Origin: Kordiimonas pumila
Lineage (GTDB): Bacteria; Pseudomonadota; Alphaproteobacteria; Sphingomonadales; Kordiimonadaceae
DNA length: 64,000 nucleotides
Direction: 5' to 3'
NCBI RefSeq assembly: GCF_015240255.1
Contig: NZ_CP061205.1
Span: 744,001 to 808,000, forward strand
The notes below the pieces were generated by a model. The model was not told the origin of the DNA. It saw nothing but the letters and a program-made list of their open reading frames with translations, and did not search any database. The position numbers and the translations under genes are program-made. Shown here piece by piece: positions 55,196 through 63,577 of the stretch. Position 1 is the stretch's first letter, and every line of letters begins with the position of its first letter.

Positions 55196-55612
55196 ATGTC
55201 CAAAGCCCGGCACAACACTAGCGGCGCACCGAGCACACGTATTTTGCGTGTGGGGGAAAATGTGCGTCATGCCATTGCGATGATTTTGGCGCGCGGTGAT
55301 GTACAGGATCCTTTGCTTGAAAAAGCATCCATCACTGTATCGGAGGCCCGGATTAGCCCGGACCTTCGCAACGCCACTATTTTTGTGATGCCGCTAGGTG
55401 GTGATCCAAGCGGTGAAACCGTAAAAGCACTGAACAAGCACAGTGCTTTTATTCGGGGTGCCATGAGCCGTGTGGTTCATATGAAATATATGCCGAGTTT
55501 AAGGTTTATTCTGGATGAAAGCTTTGACGAAGCAAGCCATATTGATGCGCTGTTACGTGATCCAAAAGTAGCGCGTGATCTAGAGCACGACGAAGATGAG
55601 GCTCAAGAGTAA
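55196..55612 (+). CDS. rbfA: RbfA, 30S ribosome-binding factor
   Basis: 138 residues with the KH fold: RILRVGENVRHAIAMILARG, TVSEARISPDLRNATIFVMP and YMPSLRFILDESFDEASHID. Acts in late 16S 5'-end maturation and cold adaptation. Its end overlaps the TruB start by 17 bases. Confidence 0.95.
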   Translation: MSKARHNTSGAPSTRILRVGENVRHAIAMILARGDVQDPLLEKASITVSEARISPDLRNATIFVMPLGGDPSGETVKALNKHSAFIRGAMSRVVHMKYMPSLRFILDESFDEASHIDALLRDPKVARDLEHDEDEAQE

Positions 55613-56519
55613 GCCTGTGTCACGCCGCCGCAAGGGAAATAAGGTTGATGGCTGGCTTGTAGTTGACAAGCCCCTTGGTGTTTCCAGCGCCGCCGTTGTT
55701 GGTACTGTCAAAAGGGTTACCAACGCGCAGAAGGTGGGGCACGGTGGCACGCTAGACCCTCTTGCAAGCGGTATTTTACCCATAGGTCTTGGTGAAGCGA
55801 CCAAAACAATGTCTTACATTGTTGATGCCACAAAGGAATATGCCTTTGATGTCACATGGGGCACATCTACCGATTCGGACGATGTGGAAGGCGAAATTTT
55901 GCAATCTGGCGGCAGGGTACCAGATGAAAGCGAAATTATAGCAACCTTACCTCTGTTTACAGGGGCCATTGAGCAGTGCCCCCCGGCTTACAGTGCCATC
56001 AAAGTAAACGGTGAAAGGGCTTATGCCCTCGCGCGGCGCGGTGAAGAAGTGATTCTTGCTTCAAGAACCGTTGAAATTCAAGCGTTTAGGCTAGAAAAGC
56101 ATGATCGTGAAGCTGGTGTGAGCAGCTTTCACGTAACATGTGGTAAAGGCACCTATATTCGCTCACTTGGGCGCGATATTGCCCTGAAACTGGGCACGTT
56201 TGGACATATCACTGCTTTGAGGCGATTACGGGTCGGTCCTTTTGCCTTGAATAAGGCGATTTCGCTGGAAAAGCTCGCAGAGTTGGGCCATAGTGCGCCC
56301 GCTGCGGAATTCATCCTTCCGATAACGACAGCGCTGGACGACATCCCGGCGGTTGCCGTTTCGGAATTGGAAGCAAAGGCCATCAGACACGGCCAGTGTT
56401 TTCCATCTTCCACAGTCAAGCAGGGTACAGTGGTGCTGATGGCAGAAGATCTGCCAGTTGCAATTGCTGAAGCCAAGGACGGTATGGTTCGTCCACTGCG
56501 GGTCTTCAATATTATTTAA
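55596..56519 (+). CDS. truB: TruB, tRNA pseudouridine-55 synthase
   Basis: 307 residues. The catalytic Asp is in GHGGTLDPLASGILPIGLGE, with the VDKPLGVSSAAVV motif near the N-terminus, ERAYALARRGEEV and a C-terminal extra domain. Makes psi-55 in the T loop of tRNAs. ATG 55596 overlaps rbfA; a GTG at 55617 outside the overlap is a possible start. 14 bases before rpsO. Confidence 0.95.
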   Translation: MRLKSKPVSRRRKGNKVDGWLVVDKPLGVSSAAVVGTVKRVTNAQKVGHGGTLDPLASGILPIGLGEATKTMSYIVDATKEYAFDVTWGTSTDSDDVEGEILQSGGRVPDESEIIATLPLFTGAIEQCPPAYSAIKVNGERAYALARRGEEVILASRTVEIQAFRLEKHDREAGVSSFHVTCGKGTYIRSLGRDIALKLGTFGHITALRRLRVGPFALNKAISLEKLAELGHSAPAAEFILPITTALDDIPAVAVSELEAKAIRHGQCFPSSTVKQGTVVLMAEDLPVAIAEAKDGMVRPLRVFNII

Positions 56520-56533
56520 TTTAGGAGAAGACG

Positions 56534-56803
56534 ATGTCGATTACTGCTGAACGCAAACAAGAAGTTATTACAGAATACGCTGTTAAAGAAGGCGATACGG
56601 GTTCCCCTGAGGTACAGGTTGCTGTTCTTACATCACGCATCGTGACACTGACAGAACACTTCAAAGATCATAAAAAAGATCACCACTCACGTCGTGGTCT
56701 GATTAAAATGGTAAACCAGCGCCGTAAGCTGCTGGACTACCTGAAGCGGAAAGACGAAAGCCGTTACCAATCTCTGATTGGTCGCTTGGGTCTTCGTAAA
56801 TAA
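56534..56803 (+). CDS. rpsO: RpsO, 30S ribosomal protein S15
   Basis: 89 residues, full length. Contains [43 protein letters not shown] split across two conserved helices, and ending [10 protein letters not shown]. Binds 16S rRNA in the platform. A TTAGGAGAAG ribosome site precedes the ATG. Co-transcribed with pnp, as in most proteobacteria. Confidence 0.98.
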   Translation: MSITAERKQEVITEYAVKEGDTGSPEVQVAVLTSRIVTLTEHFKDHKKDHHSRRGLIKMVNQRRKLLDYLKRKDESRYQSLIGRLGLRK

Positions 56804-56811
56804 TTAGTGCG

Positions 56812-56833
56812 GGCCGGCTGAATGAAGCCGGCC
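56812..56833 (+). terminator. rpsO-pnp intergenic hairpin 1
   Basis: GGCCGGCT and AGCCGGCC pair perfectly (8 bp, six-base loop) nine bases after the rpsO stop, followed by TGACTCTTTT. A partial terminator as in the E. coli rpsO-pnp region. Confidence 0.6.
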
Positions 56834-56844
56834 TGACTCTTTTG

Positions 56845-56877
56845 AAGCCCTCGCGCAGCAAGCTCTGGCGGGGGCTT
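56845..56877 (+). other. rpsO-pnp intergenic hairpin 2 (possible RNase III target)
   Basis: AAGCCCTCGC pairs with GCGGGGGCTT (10 bp with one G-U), loop of 13 bases. A long stem between rpsO and pnp is the place where RNase III cuts in E. coli so that PNPase can control its own mRNA; conservation of that mechanism here is inference. Confidence 0.45.
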
Positions 56878-57033
56878 TGAATTTAAAGTCTGCTTCATGA
56901 GAAGTAGCAAAACGACCCTGCCCATAATGAGGTGGTCAGGGATTTGGAAGGCGGGACATGCCCATGGGGGGTGTGTCGGGGTTATGCCGGTTGGAATGTT
57001 GTTTGTCCGGGTAACCCGCGAAAGGTAAATTGA

Positions 57034-59199
57034 ATGTTTGATATACACCGTAAGGAAATTGAGTGGGGTGGCCGTACTCTGGTACTTGAAACTGGCCATG
57101 TAGCAAGACAAGCAACGGGTGCCGTTATGGCAACCTACGGCGACACAACAGTACTGTGTACGGTTGTGGGCGCAAAATCTGTAAAGCCGGGTCAGGATTT
57201 TTTCCCGCTTACAGTAAACTATATTGAAAAATACTATGCTGCCGGCAAGATACCCGGCGGTTTTTTTAAGCGTGAAGGACGTCCTTCAGAGAAGGAAACA
57301 CTGGTTAGCCGTTTGATTGACCGTCCGATCCGCCCTTTGTTCCCAGACGGGTTCAAAAACGAAGTACAGATTGTTTGTACAGTTGTAAGCCACGACCTTG
57401 AAAATGATAGTGATATCGTTGCAATGATTGGTGCATCTGCGGCTCTTACACTTGCTGGCCTCCCCTTTATGGGGCCAATCGCTGGTGCAAAAGTTGGTTA
57501 CAAGGACGGCGCCTATATTCTGAACCCAACACTTGAAGAGATCAAAGAAAGCGATCTTGAGCTAACAGTTGCGGGCACGGGTGATGCGGTTTTGATGGTT
57601 GAATCAGAAGCGAATGAGCTTTCAGAAGAAATTATGCTTGGTGCTGTGAATTTTGGTCACGAAGCATTCCAGCCTGTGATCGATGCGATCATTGACCTTG
57701 CTGAAGCTGCGGCGAAAGAGCCATGGGAGCTTGATGAAGGCCCAGATGTTTCTGCCCTGAAAGCCAAAATTGCAGAAGTTGCCGCTGATGACCTGCGCGC
57801 AGCTTATGAAATTACGGCAAAACAAGAGCGTGTAGCAAAAATCAGCGACGTGAAAAAAGCTGTTGCTGCTGCTGTTGCACCGATTCTTGAAGACAATGCT
57901 GAGCTTAACGACCAGATGGTTGGCGAGCTGACGAAGAAGCTGGAGAGCAGCATCGTTCGCGGTAATATCCTCGATACGGGTAAACGTATTGATGGTCGCG
58001 GCCTTGATGATGTTCGCCAGATTGTTTGTGAAGCGGGTATTCTGCCGCGCACACATGGTTCTGCCCTTTTTACACGCGGTGAAACGCAGGGCCTTGTTGT
58101 AGCAACACTTGGTACAGGGGACGACGAGCAGTTGATTGACCAGTTAGAAGGGTCTTACCGCTCTAACTTTATGTTGCATTATAACTTCCCGCCGTATTCT
58201 GTTGGCGAATGTGGCCGTATGGGTGGCACTGGTCGCCGCGAAATCGGTCACGGCAAGCTCGCTTGGCGTGCTGTTCATGCTATTCTGCCAACAGCAGAAG
58301 AGTTCCCCTATACAATCCGTCTGGTTTCAGAAATCACTGAATCAAATGGTTCGTCATCCATGGCGACTGTATGTGGTGCTTCCCTTGCAATGATGGATGC
58401 TGGCGTGCCGATTAAACGCCCGGTTTCTGGTATTGCGATGGGCCTTATCAAAGAAGGCGACAAGTTTGCTGTTCTGTCTGATATCCTCGGCGATGAAGAT
58501 CACCTTGGTGACATGGACTTTAAAGTTGCCGGTACTTCTGAAGGTATTACAGCCCTTCAAATGGACATCAAGATTAATGGTATCACGAAAGAGATCATGG
58601 AAGTTGCGCTTGAGCAGGCTGGCCGTGGTCGTGCCCATATTCTTGATGAAATGAACAAAGGCCTTTCTGGTGCTCGTACTGAACTTTCAGAGCATGCACC
58701 ACGCATTGAGACCATGAAAATCCCGGTTGATAAAATCCGTGAAGTGATTGGTACAGGCGGTAAGGTTATCCGCGAGATCGTTGAGCAAACAGGTGCCAAA
58801 ATCAATATTGAAGATGATGGTACAATCAAGATCGCGTCTAGCATTGCATCTCAAATTGATGCGGCTAAAAACTGGATCACCGGTATTGTTGCTGAGCCTG
58901 AAGTAGGCGTTATCTACAAAGGTAAAGTTGTTCGCATTATGGACTTCGGTGCTTTTGTAAACTTCATGGGTAGCCGCGATGGTCTCGTGCATATTTCTGA
59001 ACTGGTTGAAGACCGGGTTGAGAAAGTGACCGATGTTGTTAAAGAAGGTGACGAAGTTTACGTTAAGTGTCTTGAGATTGACCCACGTGGGAAGGTTCGC
59101 CTTTCAATGCGGGTTGTTAATCAGGAAACTGGCGAAGACGATCCTGATGCGAAGCCTGCTAAATCTGGGCCAAGCAAAGGTGGACCAAAACGCGATTAA
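57034..59199 (+). CDS. pnp: Pnp, polynucleotide phosphorylase
   Basis: 721 residues: two RNase PH domains ([40 protein letters not shown]) with the helical linker between, catalytic region [20 protein letters not shown], then KH ([20 protein letters not shown]) and S1 ([20 protein letters not shown]) domains. 3'-5' phosphorolytic exoribonuclease of the degradosome. An AAAGG site precedes the ATG. A strong terminator follows. Confidence 0.98.
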   Translation: MFDIHRKEIEWGGRTLVLETGHVARQATGAVMATYGDTTVLCTVVGAKSVKPGQDFFPLTVNYIEKYYAAGKIPGGFFKREGRPSEKETLVSRLIDRPIRPLFPDGFKNEVQIVCTVVSHDLENDSDIVAMIGASAALTLAGLPFMGPIAGAKVGYKDGAYILNPTLEEIKESDLELTVAGTGDAVLMVESEANELSEEIMLGAVNFGHEAFQPVIDAIIDLAEAAAKEPWELDEGPDVSALKAKIAEVAADDLRAAYEITAKQERVAKISDVKKAVAAAVAPILEDNAELNDQMVGELTKKLESSIVRGNILDTGKRIDGRGLDDVRQIVCEAGILPRTHGSALFTRGETQGLVVATLGTGDDEQLIDQLEGSYRSNFMLHYNFPPYSVGECGRMGGTGRREIGHGKLAWRAVHAILPTAEEFPYTIRLVSEITESNGSSSMATVCGASLAMMDAGVPIKRPVSGIAMGLIKEGDKFAVLSDILGDEDHLGDMDFKVAGTSEGITALQMDIKINGITKEIMEVALEQAGRGRAHILDEMNKGLSGARTELSEHAPRIETMKIPVDKIREVIGTGGKVIREIVEQTGAKINIEDDGTIKIASSIASQIDAAKNWITGIVAEPEVGVIYKGKVVRIMDFGAFVNFMGSRDGLVHISELVEDRVEKVTDVVKEGDEVYVKCLEIDPRGKVRLSMRVVNQETGEDDPDAKPAKSGPSKGGPKRD

Positions 59200-59217
59200 C
59201 GATTGGTTCATTGAAAT

Positions 59218-59255
59218 AAAGCTACTGTATGGTATGAATGACATACAGTAGCTTT
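59218..59255 (+). terminator. terminator after pnp
   Basis: AAAGCTACTGTATG and CATACAGTAGCTTT form a perfect 14-bp stem with a ten-base loop, 19 bases after pnp. A second, smaller stem (GCCCGA with TCGGGC, 59258-59281) follows. End of the rimP-pnp operon. Confidence 0.75.
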
Positions 59256-59308
59256 CTGCCCGATTGTTACGACGCTCGGGCATAAGCTAGTTGATTTGGG
59301 AGAAGTGA

Positions 59309-60703
59309 ATGAGTTTTAACCTCAACAGTATTCGTCTTGGCGGCAAAGAAATTCTGCCTCTTATCGAGGGCGGTAAAGGTGTTGCTATTTCAACGGGTGC
59401 GAGCAGTGGGCCATGGGCTGCAGCTGGAGGTGTTGGAACCATTTCTGCAGTTATTGCAGACACTTACGACGAGCACGGCAATGTTGTTGCCCATGATTAT
59501 TTTGGTAAATCCCGCCGCGAACGCCACGATGAAATGGTTGATTTTTCCATTCGAGGCACCATTGATCAGGTTCGCAAGGCTTGGGAAATTTCCAAAGGCG
59601 AAGGCCTTATCAACATCAACATGCTTTGGGAACTGGGCGGCGCGCAGCGAATCTTGCACGGTGTTTTAGAAAAAACCAAAGGCATGATTCACGGTGTTAC
59701 GTGCGGTGCGGGCATGCCTTTCAAGCTCGCAGAACTCGCGCAAAAATACGGTGTTCACTATTATCCGATTGTATCTTCTGGTCGTGCGTTTAACCTTCTG
59801 TGGAAGCGGGCTTACAAGAATGTTGCCGATCTTCTTGGCGGCGTTGTTTATGAAGACCCGTGGCTTGCGGGTGGTCATAATGGCCTTTCAAACGCTGAGG
59901 ACCCGACAAAGCCGGGTGACCCTTATCCGCGTGTTGTTGAACTGCGGTCCATCATGCGGTCGTTGGGTCTCGATCATGTCCCCATTATAATGGCGGGCGG
60001 TGTTTGGAACCTGAAAGAATGGAAAGACTGGATTGATAACAAGGAAATTGGTCCTATTGTTTTTCAGTTTGGTACGCGTCCACTGCTTACCAAAGAAAGC
60101 CCGATTTCAGAAAGCTGGAAACAAAAGCTGATGAGCCTGAAATCAGGCGATGTGTTGTTGCAGAATTTTAGCCCAACTGGCTTTTTCTCTAGCGCTATCA
60201 AAAACAGCTTTCTGGGCGAACTGGTGGGCCGGAGCGAGCGTCAGATTGGTTTTCGCACGCAGCAAGATGAAGATTTTAATAAAGAACTTATCGTTGGTCG
60301 CAAAAGCTATTATGTGCGCGCGGAAGACTGTGAAAAAGCGCATAAATGGATTGAGGCTGGCCACACAGAAGCCATGAAAACACCAGATGATACCCTGATG
60401 TTTGTTGATTCTGAAAAAAGCGCCGAGATTAGGAAAGACCAGAAAGACTGTGTTGGTTGCCTTAGCCAGTGCCGGTTTTCAAGCTGGGCAGATAATGAGA
60501 AAAACTCAACCGGGCGTGCCGTTGACCCGCGTAGTTTCTGCATTCAGAAAACGCTGGATGATGTGGCGCATGACGGTAGCATCAATAACAACCTGCTGTT
60601 TGCCGGGCATAATGCTTTCAGGTTTGCATCAGACCCGTTTTATTCAAATGGATTTGTGCCTACGGTAAAACAGCTGGTTGACCGGATTGCAAGTGGCGAC
60701 TAA
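59309..60703 (+). CDS. nitronate monooxygenase-family FMN oxidoreductase
   Basis: 464 residues, longer than class I NMOs. TIM-barrel flavin-binding features: GGKGVAISTGASSGPWAAAG, VTCGAGMPFKLAEL, PIVSSGRAFNL, VIIM-type PIIMAGGVWNLKEW and VFQFGTRPLLTKE. The C-terminal 150 residues carry a cysteine set KDCVGCLSQC and a later Cys in PRSFCIQ, typical of this long subfamily found in Alphaproteobacteria. Reaction unknown; nitronate or enone oxidation is possible. A GGGAGA site precedes the ATG. Confidence 0.8.
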   Translation: MSFNLNSIRLGGKEILPLIEGGKGVAISTGASSGPWAAAGGVGTISAVIADTYDEHGNVVAHDYFGKSRRERHDEMVDFSIRGTIDQVRKAWEISKGEGLININMLWELGGAQRILHGVLEKTKGMIHGVTCGAGMPFKLAELAQKYGVHYYPIVSSGRAFNLLWKRAYKNVADLLGGVVYEDPWLAGGHNGLSNAEDPTKPGDPYPRVVELRSIMRSLGLDHVPIIMAGGVWNLKEWKDWIDNKEIGPIVFQFGTRPLLTKESPISESWKQKLMSLKSGDVLLQNFSPTGFFSSAIKNSFLGELVGRSERQIGFRTQQDEDFNKELIVGRKSYYVRAEDCEKAHKWIEAGHTEAMKTPDDTLMFVDSEKSAEIRKDQKDCVGCLSQCRFSSWADNEKNSTGRAVDPRSFCIQKTLDDVAHDGSINNNLLFAGHNAFRFASDPFYSNGFVPTVKQLVDRIASGD

Positions 60704-60734
60704 CGCCCTACTGCATTGATATAAATGATATTTT

Positions 60735-60759
60735 AAAGGGCCGCTTGGGCCCTTTTTTT
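60735..60759 (+). terminator. intrinsic terminator after the NMO-like gene
   Basis: AAAGGGCC and GGCCCTTT (8-bp perfect stem, five-base loop) followed by a run of seven T, 31 bases after the stop codon. Textbook Rho-independent terminator. Confidence 0.92.
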
Positions 60760-60860
60760 ATTCTTGGCGTCTAATATTTCCATACAATTTTAGACAAAGA
60801 TAGACTGTTTATAAACCATATGATGTCATACTACCAATAGTAGATTGGGATGTAAGAGTA

Positions 60861-61397
60861 ATGGCAGAGTTCAACTATAAGGCCCTTATAGCGGTGTCTG
60901 ATACCCGCGTGGCAGATACAATTAATTTTATTCTTGGCAGCCATAATATTATGGATGTTGTGCGGGTGGATTGTACGCACGATGCTATAGATGCCATGTT
61001 GGATATTCGGTTTGATTTATTTTTTGTTGATGCCCGTGTCCCTGTAACATTTCAGAGAAATGCTGTCCTTTATGGCGGCATTGACTATATCCGTTTCATC
61101 AGGATGTGTGAGGGGCGTGTTAGTGAAGCAACAATTGTTTTTATGCGGCAACAAAGCAGCATGCAAAACCTGCTTGAAACCCGCGACGAAATTCTGAGTG
61201 CACGCGATGCTGGTGCGAGCTGTGTATTAACGCATCCCCTCACCATTGAAAAATTTGACGAGGAAGTCCTGCCGATTTTGGCAAAACCAAAGCCTTTTGT
61301 TCGGGCGCGGTCGTATACAGGGCCAGACCGGCGAGAAAAGCAGTTCCAGGTTAGTCGTGATCGCCGGATATACCCATCGTCGACATTGGATGATTAA
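60861..61397 (+). CDS. degenerate CheY-like receiver protein
   Basis: 178 residues. The receiver fold is visible: KALIAVSDTRVADTINFILG, LFFVDARVP with the phospho-acceptor-like Asp, then ATIVFM and the ARDAGASCVLTHPLTIEKF end. The N-terminal acidic pair is reduced to one Asp, and the invariant Lys before Pro is His (THP), so normal phosphorylation control is doubtful. The C-terminal tail has the GPDRREKQ motif seen in many alphaproteobacterial single-domain regulators. Role unknown. Confidence 0.7.
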   Translation: MAEFNYKALIAVSDTRVADTINFILGSHNIMDVVRVDCTHDAIDAMLDIRFDLFFVDARVPVTFQRNAVLYGGIDYIRFIRMCEGRVSEATIVFMRQQSSMQNLLETRDEILSARDAGASCVLTHPLTIEKFDEEVLPILAKPKPFVRARSYTGPDRREKQFQVSRDRRIYPSSTLDD

Positions 61398-61864
61398 AGT
61401 TTTAGCTGCATATAAACGACATCCTTTTCGGGATTGTTGTTATAGGCTGCGCATTCTTCGAACCCAAATTTCCGGTATAGAGCGATAGCAGGCTTTAGGC
61501 GCTCCAAGCTATCAAGCAGCATGATTTTATAGCCTTGCTCCCGTGCGGCATTAATAAGGTTTTCACATAAAAGGCTGCCAATGCCGTATCCGTGATACTC
61601 AGGTTTTACAAACAGGCGCTTCATTTCGCAGACATCATTTGTATGCGGCTTCAGGCACACTGTGCCGGCACATGTGCCATTTACTGTTGCCAGTAGTACA
61701 GGGTTATAGGCGCCGGGAAAATGCTGCATCTCCTCAGAAAACCCTTGAAAGTGCAGATCAATGCCAAGCCAGCTCGCATAGTCAAGGCACAGGTCTTTTG
61801 CCTGTGCCTTCTGTGCCGGGTTTCGTGCTATATGTATTTCGGTTTTGGCTTTATTCTGCGGCAT
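61394..61864 (-). CDS. GNAT-family N-acetyltransferase
   Basis: 156 residues from ATG 61864 (GAGG eight bases upstream). The acetyl-CoA motif is MKRLFVKPEYHGYGIGSLLC (GYGIG) with a downstream LDSLERLKPAIALYRKFGF helix. The ATG lies 14 bases inside the end of the MarR-GNAT gene, so the two are coupled. Target unknown. The stop overlaps the convergent receiver gene by four bases. Confidence 0.85.
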   Translation of the reverse strand: MPQNKAKTEIHIARNPAQKAQAKDLCLDYASWLGIDLHFQGFSEEMQHFPGAYNPVLLATVNGTCAGTVCLKPHTNDVCEMKRLFVKPEYHGYGIGSLLCENLINAAREQGYKIMLLDSLERLKPAIALYRKFGFEECAAYNNNPEKDVVYMQLKL

Positions 61865-62819
61865 TTGTATATCCTCGCCACTCCATATAATAATTTGCCC
61901 GCTCATAAGGGCTTTGAACAGGGTTCGGCAGTTCTATAAAGCCAAGTCGCCAGTAAAGGCGAATAGCATTTTCAAGGCTTGTATTGGTTTCAAGATACAG
62001 GGTTTTACCGCCCCGTGCCACAAAGCGGTCGATGACCATTTTGCAAAGCGCATTACCCATACCGCCTTTTTGAACACGGGGGTCTACACCCAGTTTGGTT
62101 AGCTCAAACCGGCCATCTGGTTCTGCTTTCAGCGCAACGGTGCCAACGGCTTTGCCCTCTGAAACGGCAAAATATATCTCGCCGCCTTTTGACAGAATGA
62201 AGTTTTCCGGGTCTGAAAGAAGCTTTATATCCGGTTCTTCCATCGAAAAATACTTCTCCACCCAAAAAGCGTTCAGATCGTAAAATGCCTGCCGGTATTG
62301 AACATCATATGGCACAATTTCGAAAGAGCAGGAGCTTTTGGCATGGGCGAGCTTTTCTCGCACCCTGTCATGAAAACTTACCTCCTGAAGGCCAGCTTCG
62401 AGTTTTGTAAGGCAGCCTAAAAAGTCGGTGCCTGATGCTGCAATCAGGTCTTTCATGGCGTCTTCTATCGCCTGCCATATTGGCGCGATAGTTGTGTAGA
62501 CATGCTCGCCTTTTTCTGTAAGGCCAACAAGTTTTTGGCGACCATCGTGTGTGGCAGACGTGGTTATCAGGCCATCCTTAACCATTTGTTTTACCGTTTG
62601 GCTAACAGCGGAGTGGGAAAAGCCTGCCAGTGCTGCAATGCTGGAAATAGGCATGTTGCCTTGTTTTACAAGTGCATAAAAAACGTAAAAATACCGAGCT
62701 TTAAAGGCGACGCCTGTTCCTTTGTAAATTTTATCAACGCCTGTTGCGAGCATATCCATAAAGCGCCGCATGCGCGTGCCAATGCCAAGCTCAAAGTATA
62801 TTTCTTTAGTATGGGGCAT
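61851..62819 (-). CDS. MarR-GNAT fusion regulator/acetyltransferase
   Basis: 322 residues from ATG 62819. N-terminal MarR winged helix (about 1-140; YFYVFYALVKQGNMPISSIA, FSHSAVSQTVKQMVKDGLIT, GRQKLVGLTEKGEHVY) fused to a GNAT domain (about 165-310; FELTKLGVDPRVQKGGMGNA, ENAIRLYWRLGFIE). The ORF reaches 62888, but that would translate the operator. A perfect palindrome 30 bases upstream suggests autoregulation. The acetyl substrate may be the inducing ligand; not known. Confidence 0.88.
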   Translation of the reverse strand: MPHTKEIYFELGIGTRMRRFMDMLATGVDKIYKGTGVAFKARYFYVFYALVKQGNMPISSIAALAGFSHSAVSQTVKQMVKDGLITTSATHDGRQKLVGLTEKGEHVYTTIAPIWQAIEDAMKDLIAASGTDFLGCLTKLEAGLQEVSFHDRVREKLAHAKSSCSFEIVPYDVQYRQAFYDLNAFWVEKYFSMEEPDIKLLSDPENFILSKGGEIYFAVSEGKAVGTVALKAEPDGRFELTKLGVDPRVQKGGMGNALCKMVIDRFVARGGKTLYLETNTSLENAIRLYWRLGFIELPNPVQSPYERANYYMEWRGYTNAAE

Positions 62820-62848
62820 AAAAATTAAATTCCAGAAATGCACACTAT

Positions 62849-62868
62849 TTACATAAGCATTTATGTAA
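62849..62868 (-). promoter_or_regulatory. operator-like palindrome upstream of the MarR-GNAT gene
   Basis: TTACATAA-GCAT-TTATGTAA, a perfect 8-4-8 inverted repeat 30-49 bases before the ATG at 62819, with a further half-site-like TAATGTAA at 62873-62880. Fits MarR dimer recognition in size; regulator assignment is by position. Confidence 0.6.
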
Positions 62869-62954
62869 TTGCTAATGTAAATATACAAACAAAAATATGT
62901 GAACTATGGAAATATTTTTAGTGTTGATCTGTCTAGAACGGTGAGGTTTGAGGC

Positions 62955-63473
62955 TTATTCAACCACTTCACCGGTATAAACCCCCCACAGGTGCTTGCGC
63001 TCAATCCAGCCTTTGGTGCCATCAATATATAAGCGACACCACGCTGCATCACATGTCAGCAAGGTGCCAATAACACCGGCATCTGCAATGATAACAACGG
63101 GTGAATTGCTAGTATTATCATCATAAAGCTTTTGCTGCTTGCCTATAACCATAGCAGTTCGGTTACCGTATAGCAGGGAAACCAGCATCCAGCCTTCAAT
63201 GCCTTCATGATCACGTACTTTGCGCCACGGGCCATGTTCGTCAATAATTTCGAAAGGCAACCCTTGCCTGTTATAGACCCAGTCAACAGGATATTGACGA
63301 CCGGGGCCGGTGCGCAGGTATGCTTTTTTGGCACTAAGGGCGACAAAACGAGGAATCGGGTTACCACTTGGGCCAATTGTGACGGGCCCCTGTGGCTGCT
63401 CAAAGGCCGCGACCTTGCCAGCAAATAGTGATATTATCGTAAAAAAGATAACAATATACTTAATCACAGCCAC
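62955..63473 (-). CDS. exported SH3-domain protein
   Basis: 172 residues (GTG 63473; a GTG at 63467 has a better-placed GGGAAG). Signal peptide VIFFTIISLFAGKVAA. Two bacterial SH3-like repeats: KKAYLRTGPGRQYPVDWVYN with GPWRKVRDHEGIEGWMLVSL, and a second ending CDAAWCRLYIDGTKGWIERK. Alphaproteobacterial SH3_4 proteins are envelope proteins of unknown role, perhaps binding peptidoglycan. Confidence 0.85.
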   Translation of the reverse strand: MAVIKYIVIFFTIISLFAGKVAAFEQPQGPVTIGPSGNPIPRFVALSAKKAYLRTGPGRQYPVDWVYNRQGLPFEIIDEHGPWRKVRDHEGIEGWMLVSLLYGNRTAMVIGKQQKLYDDNTSNSPVVIIADAGVIGTLLTCDAAWCRLYIDGTKGWIERKHLWGVYTGEVVE

Positions 63474-63577
63474 TTCCCTGTCGCTTGGCGTTTGAATAAC
63501 CTCTCACCTTCTGGTACAGAACGCAGAAGTCTTTATACAGGTATTATTGCGCCTGCCAGAAAAGGTTATTTTGCTCC

